Positions 26,864 through 35,020 of a stretch of 64,000 nucleotides of DNA are shown piece after piece. Source of the stretch: Veillonellales bacterium (GTDB taxonomy: Bacteria; Bacillota; Negativicutes; JAAYSF01); contig JBDKTO010000089.1 in assembly GCA_039680175.1 (NCBI GenBank), positions 36,353-100,352 of the forward strand, in the 5' to 3' direction. The translations under genes and the position numbers were made by a program. Numbering within the stretch: position 1 is the stretch's first letter; each line of letters begins with the position of its first letter. The notes under the pieces are model-generated. The model was not told where the DNA came from. It made no database searches and saw only the letters and a list, made by a program, of their open reading frames with translations.

Positions 26864-28129
26864 ATGATTTGGATTGGCGCTGTAATTGTGATTTTAGCTT
26901 TTGTTGCAATTATTAAACGCTGTGAAACAAGGCTGGCTCTATTTGTCGCCGGCTTGGCCATGGCCGCTATTGCCGGGAAGCCTTTAGCGGCGATTGACGC
27001 TTTTGCCAAAGCGATGGTGAATGCGGGACTTGTCACAACGATTTGTACGGTTATGGGTTTTTCGTATGTCATGAAACTTACCGGCTGTGACAGTCATCTG
27101 GTACAGTGTTTAACCGGTTTACTAAAAAAAGTCAAAATTTTCTTAATTCCAGGAGCGGTTTTGCTGACTTGGGTTTTGAATATCGCTTTACCGAGTACCG
27201 CCGGCTGTGCCGCTGCCGTGGGTGCTGTGTTGATTCCCACATTGATTAAAGCGGGGGTTCACCCGGCTATGGCGGCTGCCTGTGTCATGTCAGGTACTTT
27301 CGGCAGTACGCTGAGTCCGGGCCTCAGCCATAATCCCTTTGTTGCCAAACTGGCCAATGTGGATGTTATGACAGTTATCGCCGGCCATACTCCGGCGGTG
27401 CTGGCGGCACTGGCTGTTGCGGTGCCGGTGCTGACCATTGTCTGTTATGTGCGGAAAGAAGGTCCCAGTGAGGAGCGGGCTGCTGCAGCCGGCGGCGGGG
27501 AACAAATTTTTAAAGTAAACCCGATTAAAGCCTTGGTTCCGATTCTTCCACTTGTCTTGCTGGTAGTAGGCAGCAAGCAGGTTGCTTTAATTCCTACAGT
27601 TACTGTTCCTCAGGCGATGATTCTGGGAGCTATCGTTGGCTTTGTCGTAAATATGGGGGATGCGCAGGAAATTAGTAAAAATTTCTTTAAAGGCATGGGG
27701 GATTCCTACGGCTCTATTATGGGTATCATTATTGCTGCAGCTGTCTTTACTCAGGGAATGGACACTATCGGTCTTACCGGCGCTTTGATTGAAAAGATGA
27801 AGGAATCCCAGGATATTGCCAGATATGCGGCAGCTTTTGGCCCCTACTTTTTAGCCATAGTCAGTGGGTCGGGTGATGCGGCAGCCCTGGCTTTCAATGG
27901 GGCAGTGACGCCCCATGCCGCGCAATTCGGCTTTACAATCACCGATATGGGATCACTGGCGACGATATCCGGAGCATTGGGACGGACGATGTCGCCGGTA
28001 GCAGGCGGTGCTATTGTTTGTGCGACATTAGCCGGTGTAAATCCAATGGAAATCGCAAAACGGACGGCCCCAGGCATGATCCTTGCTATTATTACCGTTT
28101 TGTTTGTTTTTTCCGCTAAACAAATTTAG
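26864..28129 (+). CDS. DcuC-family anaerobic C4-dicarboxylate carrier
   Basis: 421 residues; ATG at 26864 follows AGAGGAGAG, whereas the longer ATG at 26819 lies on the TATAAT (26815-26820). About 12 membrane helices throughout. The family pattern LPSTAGCAAAVGAVLIPTLIKAG and FGSTLSPGLSHNPFVAKLA, with a symmetric partner GSGDAAALAFNGAVTPHA and SGALGRTMSPVAGGAI in the second half, matches the DcuC/CitT-type two-hairpin architecture. Moves fumarate, succinate or aspartate in anaerobes. It has its own -10 and no obvious cotranscribed partner, but the neighbouring exported asparaginase makes aspartate a likely substrate. Confidence 0.82.
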   Translation: MIWIGAVIVILAFVAIIKRCETRLALFVAGLAMAAIAGKPLAAIDAFAKAMVNAGLVTTICTVMGFSYVMKLTGCDSHLVQCLTGLLKKVKIFLIPGAVLLTWVLNIALPSTAGCAAAVGAVLIPTLIKAGVHPAMAAACVMSGTFGSTLSPGLSHNPFVAKLANVDVMTVIAGHTPAVLAALAVAVPVLTIVCYVRKEGPSEERAAAAGGGEQIFKVNPIKALVPILPLVLLVVGSKQVALIPTVTVPQAMILGAIVGFVVNMGDAQEISKNFFKGMGDSYGSIMGIIIAAAVFTQGMDTIGLTGALIEKMKESQDIARYAAAFGPYFLAIVSGSGDAAALAFNGAVTPHAAQFGFTITDMGSLATISGALGRTMSPVAGGAIVCATLAGVNPMEIAKRTAPGMILAIITVLFVFSAKQI

Positions 28130-28191
28130 CGCAGCTACTTGACTTGTGGCTATGGATACAGTAAAATTTAACTAATTTCATATTTAACACA

Positions 28192-28397
28192 ATGAACAGG
28201 AAGCTGAATGAAAGGTATTCAGAGAATCGGCGGTTGGTGCGAGCCGTAGACCGGACAGTAAAGTTCCGCCTGGGAGTGACTGATGAAGAATCAGAAGGGG
28301 ATTCGCCCGATAGCGCGATTAAAGTTGGCCGTAAGGCAACATGGGTGGCAACGCGGGAATGGTTCTCGTCCCTATAGGGACGGGAACTTTTTGTTTT
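28192..28397 (+). ncRNA. T-box leader of serA, stem I plus first antiterminator/terminator
   Basis: Contains AGAGAATCGGCGG..GCGAGCCG (28221-28246, T-box stem I distal region), a T-box sequence TGGGTGGCAACGCGGG (28342-28357) and a terminator (GTTC/CGTCCC with GGGACG/GAAC, 28362-28387, then TTTTTGTTTT). Uncharged tRNA binding should refold it into an antiterminator. A TCC triplet (28265-28267) in the descending arm is a candidate serine specifier, in line with the downstream gene, but stem I looks short and I could not fold it fully. Confidence 0.8.
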
Positions 28398-28482
28398 GCG
28401 ACTACCACTATGCTTTTCGGCTCAAACTGGGTGGCAACGCGGGTAAAAAGCTCGCCCCAATATTTGGGGCGGGTTTTTGTTT
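28398..28482 (+). promoter_or_regulatory. Second T-box antiterminator/terminator module in the serA leader
   Basis: A repeat of the T-box core, TGGGTGGCAACGCGGG (28428-28443), identical over 16 bases to that at 28342, followed by a second terminator: CGCCCCAA (28453-28460) pairs with TTGGGGCG (28464-28471), then GGTTTTTGTTTT. No second stem I is seen, so it appears to be a tandem decision module on one leader. Confidence 0.82.
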
Positions 28483-28540
28483 TGATCAGGCCGAGCCGCA
28501 GAATTTTTTCCAGAGTAAACAAAATAGGGGGTAAAATAGG

Positions 28541-30124
28541 ATGAAAATATTAGTTTCAGAGCAAATCGCTGTCAAGGGAATCGAGAAATTGACACAGGAA
28601 GGGGCGACGGTTGATGTCAAGCCGGGAATGGGCCGGCAGGAACTGCTGGATATCATCGGCGCCTATGATGCGCTGATTGTTCGCAGCAATACCAAAGTCA
28701 ATGAAGAACTGTACCAAAAAGCCAGCCTGTTGAAGGTAGTTGGCCGGGCCGGCAACGGAGTCGATAACATTGATATGGAGGGGGCGACAAAACGGGGGAT
28801 TATCGTTGTCAATACCCCGGAATCCAACGTTGTGTCGGCATGCGAGCTGACAATCGGTCTGCTGATTGCCTCGTGCCGCAACATTCCCCGGCTTTATAAC
28901 CGACTGCAGGGCAGTAGAGAGTGGAACCGTTCCGGCCTAAAAGGAATGGAGCTTCAAGGTAAAACGGTAGGCATTGTAGGCTTGGGACGGATCGGGTCTT
29001 TAGTGGCCACCCGGTTAAAATCTTTTGGAATGCATATTATCGCCTATGATCCGTATATTAGTGACAGCCGGTTTAAAAATCTGGGCGTTGATAAAAAAGA
29101 GAAACTGGAAGATTTGATGCGGGAATGTGATATTTTGACGATACATACTCCCAAGACGGAAGAAACTTATGGAATGATTGGGAAGGAACAATTTAAAGCT
29201 GCGAAAAAGGGACTTCGGGTCGTAAATTGTGCCCGGGCCGGACTAATCAACGAAGAAGCGCTGGTAGAAGCGTTGAAGAAGAAGATTGTCGCCAGTGTGG
29301 GGCTTGACGTTCCCGAAGGAGAACCGGAAGCGACTTCGCCGTTGCTGGATTTTGACAATGTGGTTGTAACGCCTCATGCCGGTGCCGATACGGTAGAGGC
29401 GCAGAATAATGTGGGGATTACCATTGCCAAGGAAGTTGTCGCCGCTCTGCGGGGAGAAATGGTCCCGAACGCCGTGAATTTGCCAACGCTGCACCACGGT
29501 GAGCTGGAAAATGTGAAAACGCATTTAAACTTAGGGGAAACACTGGGCAAGCTGTATTATCAGCTGGAAAAAGACGCGGTGGAGAAAGTAGAAATTTTGT
29601 ACCGGGGCGAGGCTGCGGAGCTGGAAACGTCGGTGATTTCTCTGGCTATATTGAAAGGATTATTTGAACCGGTGCTGAAGGAACAGGTGAATTATGTAAA
29701 TGCCAGCTTTATTGCGGAAAGCCGGGGCGTTGTCGTAACGGAAAGCAAGGAGTCGGTGGTAGATAATTATCTGACGCTGATTACTATCAAGGTCATATCG
29801 AAGAATAAAGAATTTACCATTAGCGGTACGATTTTCGGTAAGAGCGAGATCCGAATCGTTGAAATTAATGGTTATGAATTTGACGTAAGTCCGGCACCAT
29901 ATATGCTGATAGCGGAAAATACGGATAAACCGGGCGTTATCGGCCAGCTGGGGACCTTGTTCGGCGTTGGCAAAGTCAATATCGCCACTATGCAGGTGGG
30001 GCGTAAGATCAGCGATAAACGGGCCATGATGGTGCTGACCGTTGATTCGGAAATTTCGAAGGAAACGCTGGAATTCCTGAGCGGTGTGGAAGGAATTATC
30101 AAAGTTCGCTTTGTAAAATTGTAG
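28541..30124 (+). CDS. serA: D-3-phosphoglycerate dehydrogenase
   Basis: 527 residues, the long SerA form. Substrate domain (1-100), NAD-binding domain with GKTVGIVGLGRIGSLVATRL near 145, catalytic Arg (INCARAGL-type segment VNCARAGLINEEAL near 230), Glu (DVPEGEPEAT) and His (TPHAGADT) residues present. After about 310 comes the intervening ASB domain and a C-terminal ACT domain (YMLIAENTDKPGVIGQLGTLFG). Oxidises 3-phosphoglycerate as the first step to serine; the ACT domain suggests serine feedback. Controlled by the tandem-module T-box leader. ATG at 28541 after GGGGGTAAAATAGG. Confidence 0.97.
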   Translation: MKILVSEQIAVKGIEKLTQEGATVDVKPGMGRQELLDIIGAYDALIVRSNTKVNEELYQKASLLKVVGRAGNGVDNIDMEGATKRGIIVVNTPESNVVSACELTIGLLIASCRNIPRLYNRLQGSREWNRSGLKGMELQGKTVGIVGLGRIGSLVATRLKSFGMHIIAYDPYISDSRFKNLGVDKKEKLEDLMRECDILTIHTPKTEETYGMIGKEQFKAAKKGLRVVNCARAGLINEEALVEALKKKIVASVGLDVPEGEPEATSPLLDFDNVVVTPHAGADTVEAQNNVGITIAKEVVAALRGEMVPNAVNLPTLHHGELENVKTHLNLGETLGKLYYQLEKDAVEKVEILYRGEAAELETSVISLAILKGLFEPVLKEQVNYVNASFIAESRGVVVTESKESVVDNYLTLITIKVISKNKEFTISGTIFGKSEIRIVEINGYEFDVSPAPYMLIAENTDKPGVIGQLGTLFGVGKVNIATMQVGRKISDKRAMMVLTVDSEISKETLEFLSGVEGIIKVRFVKL

Positions 30125-30140
30125 AGAGATAAGTAAAAAG

Positions 30141-30182
30141 AAGGGCAGCAGAGTATAAAATAGTATACACTGCTGCCCTTTA
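30141..30182 (+). terminator. Terminator after serA
   Basis: AAGGGCAGCAG (30141) pairs with CTGCTGCCCTT (ending 30180), and an inner GTATA/TATAC extends the stem; TTTAATA follows. Confidence 0.88.
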
Positions 30183-30345
30183 ATAAAATAAGGGAGTATT
30201 CGCGGCAATCATCCCTCAACGCTGCTTCAGGACGTTGTGGGTTTTTACGATTATGGCAATGACTGCCGCGAGATATACTTAGCCTTGGGAATTAATATAG
30301 ATTACGGACAATGGTTTTTTTAGTGAGTTGAACAGCTGCTCTCTT

Positions 30346-31116
30346 TTATATTCCCGAGGTTGCTGCAAAAATTAGCCGTATACCCACCAGGAATAAGGTG
30401 ATGGCTAGTATGAGCATAATTGAGCGGGACTTTACTTTTAAGGACAAGCGCGCACCAAATTGTGCTCCGAGAACAGCGCCGAAACCAATCAGTAACGCCG
30501 GTTTAATTAAAATGTTATTGAGCATAAAGTGGGAGACCACGCCGAAAAGACTGGAAGCGGCGAGGACAAAGTGAGAAGTTGCAGTGGCAATATGGGGCGG
30601 AAAAGCAAGGAGATATACCATAGCCGGGACGTGGATAATTCCGCCGCCGATACCCATGATGCTGGAGATAAAGCCGACCAGCAGGCTTATAAAGACACCA
30701 AAGGTACGATTATAATGGAAGGTATTTTTGTCAAAAGTGGCTCCTTCTGCTTTTTTTGCCGGCTTAAAGTAGGTAAGAATTGCCATGATCATTAACAAGA
30801 TGCCGAAGGCGATACGAAAACTGGAGCCGGTAAAATATACGGCAAGATAGCTGCCGATAAAGGCACCGGGAAGGGTTGCCAGGCTGAACCGGATGGCCGC
30901 ATCGTAGTAGACTCTTTTTTGCCGTATATAAGCAATCGAGCCAGACATTGCGTTAAAGAAAACTACGACTAATGAGGTACCGATGGCATGCTGGGGAGTC
31001 CAGTGAAAAATCATAAGAAAGATAGGGACCAGAATGATGCCGCCGCCAATGCCGACTAATGTGCCGAAAGTGCCGACGGAAAAACCCAGTACAAATAGGG
31101 CTAAAGCAGATTCCAT
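30346..31116 (-). CDS. TSUP/TauE-SafE family sulfite or organosulfonate exporter
   Basis: 256 residues; ATG at 31116 chosen because AGGAGGTC lies 7 bases upstream on the reverse strand; the ATG 10 codons further out has none. Eight helices in two similar halves, each opening with a Gly-rich helix (GFSVGTFGTLVGIGGGIILVP and LVGFISSIMGIGGGIIHVP), the TauE/SafE hallmark. Exports sulfite, sulfoacetate or related anions in relatives. Transcribed divergently from the LysR gene at 31244; that 127-base gap likely holds operators for both. Confidence 0.86.
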   Translation of the reverse strand: MESALALFVLGFSVGTFGTLVGIGGGIILVPIFLMIFHWTPQHAIGTSLVVVFFNAMSGSIAYIRQKRVYYDAAIRFSLATLPGAFIGSYLAVYFTGSSFRIAFGILLMIMAILTYFKPAKKAEGATFDKNTFHYNRTFGVFISLLVGFISSIMGIGGGIIHVPAMVYLLAFPPHIATATSHFVLAASSLFGVVSHFMLNNILIKPALLIGFGAVLGAQFGARLSLKVKSRSIMLILAITLFLVGIRLIFAATSGI

Positions 31117-31243
31117 TAATAAGACCTCCTGATAATAATCTGTCAACGCTCTCTATTTGTAGTATAAAGCAAAAGTATATATATTAAAAATATGGGTTAA
31201 CTATGATAAAATAGTTACAAACTATAGCATTGCAGGTGGGAAA

Positions 31244-32134
31244 ATGGATCTACGTCAGTTAGAGTATTTTCAGATTGTAGGACGGCTGAATAGCATAACA
31301 AAAGCGGCTGAGCAATTTCATATTGCTCAGCCGTCGGTCACGGTGGCGATTCAGAAATTGGAAGAAGAACTTGGTGTCAAGCTGTTAGACCGGAGCCAAA
31401 GGCAAATTACCCTCACGATAGAGGGAAAAATTTTTCTTCAGCGGGTTGACGATATCCTGAATCGGCTGCAAGACTCGATTCGGGAGATGAACGACTACCG
31501 GCTGCTTTACAAAGGCTCGATAAAAATCGGCATCACACCCATTATTGGCGCTTTCATTTTTCCGAACGTGTTTGCGCGATTCCGCGAACGCTACCCTGAT
31601 TTCAAGCTGACTTTTGTCGAGGAGGGATCTCTGTCCATCCGCCGGCAGCTGGAACAGGGAAAGCTGGATATAGGAATTTTAATCATTTCCAATATATCCT
31701 CCCGGCTGGCGACTTTGCCGATCACGACCGGGCAGATCCACGTTTGTTTGTCCAGTCGCCATCCCTTAGGCAGTTTTTCCCGCATACCTTTTACAGAACT
31801 CAGGGAGTATCCCTTCGTTTTATTTAAAGAAGATACCTACATGCGGCAAATTATTTTAGAAGAATGTGCTAAAAACCAGTTTGAACCGAATATTATTTTT
31901 TCTTCCCGGCAGATCGAAACTATTTTAGGGCTGGTGGAACAGGGAGTCGGCATCGCTTTTCTCCTTGATGCCATCGTCAAGAAGCATGCCGCTATTTTAA
32001 GCCGGCCCCTGGTCAATCCGCTTTTGATTCAGGCCGGTGTTGCCTGGAATAAGGACCGGTATCTGTCCAATGCTGCCAAAGCCTTTATCGATTTTGCTGC
32101 CGAACAGTATTCGGCAAGCAGGTCTTCGTTATAA
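31244..32134 (+). CDS. LysR-type transcriptional regulator
   Basis: 296 residues. N-terminal winged HTH (MDLRQLEYFQIVGRLNSITK, then HIAQPSVTVAIQKLEEELGVKLLDR) and the periplasmic-binding-like effector domain (IKIGITPIIGAFIFPNVFARF). CynR/CysL-like layout; the effector cannot be named. Divergent from the TSUP exporter, so it probably controls that gene in response to a sulfur compound or organic acid. Confidence 0.9.
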   Translation: MDLRQLEYFQIVGRLNSITKAAEQFHIAQPSVTVAIQKLEEELGVKLLDRSQRQITLTIEGKIFLQRVDDILNRLQDSIREMNDYRLLYKGSIKIGITPIIGAFIFPNVFARFRERYPDFKLTFVEEGSLSIRRQLEQGKLDIGILIISNISSRLATLPITTGQIHVCLSSRHPLGSFSRIPFTELREYPFVLFKEDTYMRQIILEECAKNQFEPNIIFSSRQIETILGLVEQGVGIAFLLDAIVKKHAAILSRPLVNPLLIQAGVAWNKDRYLSNAAKAFIDFAAEQYSASRSSL

Positions 32135-32307
32135 ACCAATTGAGGAGCCGATTGGCGATATTTATACGGGAGAAAATTATCGAAGAATTCTTTGTAAAAG
32201 AAAAGATAAAAATTACAGCAGAAAACAGAAAAAATAAGGGGAAATAGAGGGTTCCTGCCAGGGGGACAGCGAATTGTAATAGGAGAAAATGGTGGGAGGT
32301 GATTGTT

Positions 32308-32754
32308 GTGAAGGCTCAGGATATTATGGAAAAAGAAGTAGTTTCCGTGAATCAGCAGGCAACGGTTCGGGAGATTGCCCAAGTACTTCTGGATCATAAA
32401 ATTTCCGGAGTACCTGTGGTGGATGATGCCGGGGACCTTGTCGGAATTGTGACCGAGGGGGATCTTTTACATAAGGAAATGAGTCCCCGCATTCCTCATT
32501 TTGTCAATATTCTAGGGGCGATTATTTATTATAATGGCGTGCGGCGCTATGATGAGGATTTTAAAAAACTAATGGCCGGGCAGGCTTGTGAAATGATGAC
32601 TAAAAAGGTCATTACGGTTGATGAAGACGCAGATATTGATGCCGTAGTGAAGCTTATGATTGAACACGGAATTAAGCGGATACCTGTTGTCAAGGACAAT
32701 AAAGTTTTGGGAATTGTCAGCCGCCGAGATATTATAAGGGCGCTGCTCCATTGA
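32308..32754 (+). CDS. CBS-domain pair protein
   Basis: 148 residues; GTG at 32308 follows GGGAGGTGA (32294-32302). Two CBS motifs: KAQDIMEKEVVSVNQQATVREIAQVLLDHK with GVPVVDDAGDLVGIVTEGDL (listed in pieces), and MTKKVITVDEDADIDAVVKL with RIPVVKDNKVLGIVSRRDII. A stand-alone Bateman module usually binds adenine nucleotides or cyclic-di-AMP-like ligands to tune a partner. No enzyme domain is attached. A partner is not evident next door. gdpP elsewhere in the window shows c-di-AMP is made, but a link is speculation. Confidence 0.86.
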   Translation: MKAQDIMEKEVVSVNQQATVREIAQVLLDHKISGVPVVDDAGDLVGIVTEGDLLHKEMSPRIPHFVNILGAIIYYNGVRRYDEDFKKLMAGQACEMMTKKVITVDEDADIDAVVKLMIEHGIKRIPVVKDNKVLGIVSRRDIIRALLH

Positions 32755-32817
32755 CAAAGGGAGACGGAACATTCGTGTTGACAGCTTAAACCGCGGGAAA
32801 ATTCTTGCACAAAAAGA

Positions 32818-32858
32818 CAGCAAAAGAAGCGTACGAGTACGCTTCTTTTGCTGTTCGC
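32818..32858. terminator. Bidirectional near-perfect hairpin terminator
   Basis: 17-bp perfect arms (32818-32834 and 32837-32853) with only two bases between. Separates the CBS gene (+) from the bicupin gene (-). Confidence 0.85.
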
Positions 32859-32872
32859 ACAATTAAAATTCA

Positions 32873-33760
32873 TTATTTGTCAAGGAATACTTTGTCGTTG
32901 CCGTTTGCCTGGGGCGGAGTAAATATGCTGAAGACCTGCAGGTCTTCATTGCCGGTTACACGAGTGGCATGGTATAAGCCGCGGGGATTAACGTGGATAT
33001 CGCCGGCTTTAACCGGAACCCATTCGCCGCCGATATACATTTCTCCCTGGCCTTTGTATACGAAAACGATTTCTTCACAGGATTGATGGAAGTGTCTGCC
33101 AATCAGCGGACCGTGGTTTTGTACCAGGACGACTTCGGAACGCGGTGATTTATATACGGAATCACCCCGGGTGGCAGCGCCTGCTTTCAGAGGATGCTCG
33201 GCATAGAAGTTGTCAAGATTGATGAGCAGACCTTGTTTCGCACTGGCGTCCAGCAGGGTGGGAGCGCCGATAACTCCGTTAAAGTCCTGACTCATAAAGA
33301 CTTTGTCGTTGCCGTTTGCCTGGGGCTGGGTAAAGAAGCCGATGACTTCCATTGGTTCGTCACCGGTTACCCGGGTGGCGTGGACTACGCCACGGGGATT
33401 GATGTGGATATCGCCGGCTTTAACCGGTATCCATTTTCCCCCGATATACATTTCACCCTCGCCTTTATATACAAACACAATTTCATCGGCTGTGGCATGA
33501 TAATGCAGGCCAATCAGCGGACCTTTATTCGTTACAAGGCTAATTTGGACGCGCGGGGATTTGAAAATTTCATCACCCCGGGCCGGCTGGCCTTCTTGTA
33601 TGGGATGGTTGGCGAAGAAGTCATCCAGACTGATGAGCAATCCTTTGTCAAAAGCAGTATCCAGCAGTGCCTGATCGCCTACAACCGGTCCGGGAGCGGC
33701 CATCGCCGATACGGTAAAGAGAAACATGAACACCAGTCCTAATAAGACAATTCTTTTCAT
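32873..33760 (-). CDS. Exported bicupin protein
   Basis: 295 residues with a signal peptide (IVLLGLVFMFLFTVSAMAAP, cleavage near AMA-AP). Two near-identical cupin units (about 40-160 and 165-290), each with GxHxHxxxxExVxVYKGxGEMYIGGxWxPVKAGDIHxNPRGxxHATRVTG; metal ligands His, His, Glu and His are retained in both. Even the DNA repeats: both domains end with a segment encoding FxxPQANGNDKVF (near 32882 and 33300). This suggests a recent domain duplication. Single gene. Probably a periplasmic metal-dependent enzyme or binding protein; substrate unknown. Confidence 0.85.
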   Translation of the reverse strand: MKRIVLLGLVFMFLFTVSAMAAPGPVVGDQALLDTAFDKGLLISLDDFFANHPIQEGQPARGDEIFKSPRVQISLVTNKGPLIGLHYHATADEIVFVYKGEGEMYIGGKWIPVKAGDIHINPRGVVHATRVTGDEPMEVIGFFTQPQANGNDKVFMSQDFNGVIGAPTLLDASAKQGLLINLDNFYAEHPLKAGAATRGDSVYKSPRSEVVLVQNHGPLIGRHFHQSCEEIVFVYKGQGEMYIGGEWVPVKAGDIHVNPRGLYHATRVTGNEDLQVFSIFTPPQANGNDKVFLDK

Positions 33761-33926
33761 AAGTACCCTCCTTAGTTAAATTGAGTCTGTGCGAACAAAA
33801 TGGGAAATTATTACATTCTTATAATTTCCACAAAAGTAAAAAGATCCCTTCTGGTCGGCGATTATTTGAATTTATATTTCACAATATGGCATTACTAGAA
33901 GCAGTCAATTCCTAGCTTCAGAAGGA

Positions 33927-33959
33927 TTGACAAAAAATAAAAAAGCTATATCCTATAAT
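33927..33959 (+). promoter_or_regulatory. Promoter of the ribB leader
   Basis: TTGACA (33927-33932) with TATCCT 16 bases further on (33949-33954); TATAAT at 33954-33959 would need a spacer of 21. Just upstream of the FMN riboswitch. Confidence 0.5.
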
Positions 33960-33967
33960 ATAGAAGA

Positions 33968-34113
33968 CTTATTCTCAGGGCGGGGTGAAAATCCCCATCG
34001 GCGGTAGCTCAGGTTTCCTGGGGAGCCCGCAAGCGCTCTTTGCTTTGAAGAGGACAGCAGATCTGGTGAAAAGCCAGAGCCGACGGTTATAGTCCGGATG
34101 AAAGAGGATAAGA
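33968..34113 (+). ncRNA. FMN riboswitch (RFN element)
   Basis: Conserved blocks in order: CTTATTCTCAGGGCGGGGTGAAA start, CCCCATCGGCGGTA, CCCGCAAGCGC, GGTGAAAAGCCAGAGCCGACGGTTATAGTCCGGATGAAAGAGGATAAG (named in part). FMN binding represses riboflavin synthesis. The 3' end lies 109 bases before ribB. Confidence 0.97.
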
Positions 34114-34179
34114 CAGATGCAGCTATATTTTCTATGTCTTTGAAAGCACATGCCCTTTTGCAGCTGTCTGTTTCTGCGC

Positions 34180-34214
34180 CCTGATTCTGGTAAGTCGCTA
34201 TAAAATCAGGAGGC
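34180..34214 (+). promoter_or_regulatory. Ribosome-site-sequestering hairpin of the FMN riboswitch
   Basis: CCTGATT (34180-34186) pairs with AATCAGG (34204-34210), which contains the start of the ribosome site AGGAGG. No T-run follows, so control is probably at translation initiation rather than by termination. Confidence 0.6.
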
Positions 34215-34221
34215 GTATACC

Positions 34222-34881
34222 ATGAATCAGAATCTATTAATTCAGTTTGGCAATCCTCATGAACGGGTGGAAAAAGCGTTGGACGCACTGCGCAGTGGTC
34301 ACGGAGTGCTGGTCACCGATGATGAACAACGGGAAAATGAGGGGGATATCTTTTTTTCAGCTGAGTTCCTGACGAATGAGCAGATGGCCCTGCTCATCCG
34401 GGAGGGCAGCGGTATTGTCTGTTTGTGTCTGCCGGAAGAAAGAGTTAAGGCATTACAATTGCCGATGATGGTGGAACATAACACCAGCAGTTTTCAAACT
34501 CCCTTTACCATTTCTATTGAAGCGGCACAGGGAGTTACGACAGGGGTGTCAGCCGCTGATCGCGTAATGACTGTCAAAGCGGCAACGACAGGAGCGGCTC
34601 GGCCCGAAAATCTGCGGCATCCCGGGCATGTTTTTCCCTTACGGGCTAAACCGGATGGCGTGCTGGAACGGCCGGGACACACAGAAGCGAACGTTGATTT
34701 AATGCGCCTTGCCGGACTAAAGCCCTATGGTGTGCTTTGCGAGCTTACAAACCATGATGGCACGATGGCCCGGCTGCCGGAAATCGCCGCCTTTGCCCAA
34801 AAGCACGATATGCCGGTGGTTACCGTGGAAGATTTGATCCAGTATCGGCGGGAAAAAAACCGGCAGCAATGTGCCGGTTGA
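34222..34881 (+). CDS. ribB: 3,4-dihydroxy-2-butanone 4-phosphate synthase
   Basis: 219 residues. Cuts ribulose 5-phosphate to the four-carbon riboflavin precursor and formate. [17 protein letters not shown] carries the metal-binding Glu/Asp site, with [30 protein letters not shown] and [16 protein letters not shown] typical of RibB. It is stand-alone, without the GTP cyclohydrolase II half found in the RibBA of most Firmicutes; the remaining rib genes are not here. Regulated by the FMN riboswitch upstream. Closed by a strong terminator. Confidence 0.96.
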   Translation: MNQNLLIQFGNPHERVEKALDALRSGHGVLVTDDEQRENEGDIFFSAEFLTNEQMALLIREGSGIVCLCLPEERVKALQLPMMVEHNTSSFQTPFTISIEAAQGVTTGVSAADRVMTVKAATTGAARPENLRHPGHVFPLRAKPDGVLERPGHTEANVDLMRLAGLKPYGVLCELTNHDGTMARLPEIAAFAQKHDMPVVTVEDLIQYRREKNRQQCAG

Positions 34882-34938
34882 GTTAAAACGTAAGATATCA
34901 GCCGGCATTACGAATGAGGGGCCGGTTGTAAACGAACA

Positions 34939-34996
34939 AAAAGAGGCTGTCGCCAGCGATCTATTTATATCGCTAGGACGACAGCCTCTTTGACTG
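34939..34996. terminator. Terminator between ribB and MFS gene
   Basis: AAAGAGGCTGTCG (34939-34951) pairs with CGACAGCCTCTTT (34979-34991), inner AGCGAT/ATCGCT extends it. The same GAGGCTGTCG motif occurs in the palindrome at 6937. Confidence 0.9.
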
Positions 34997-35020
34997 CGGT
35001 GAGAAAGCTTTTTAGCGCTG

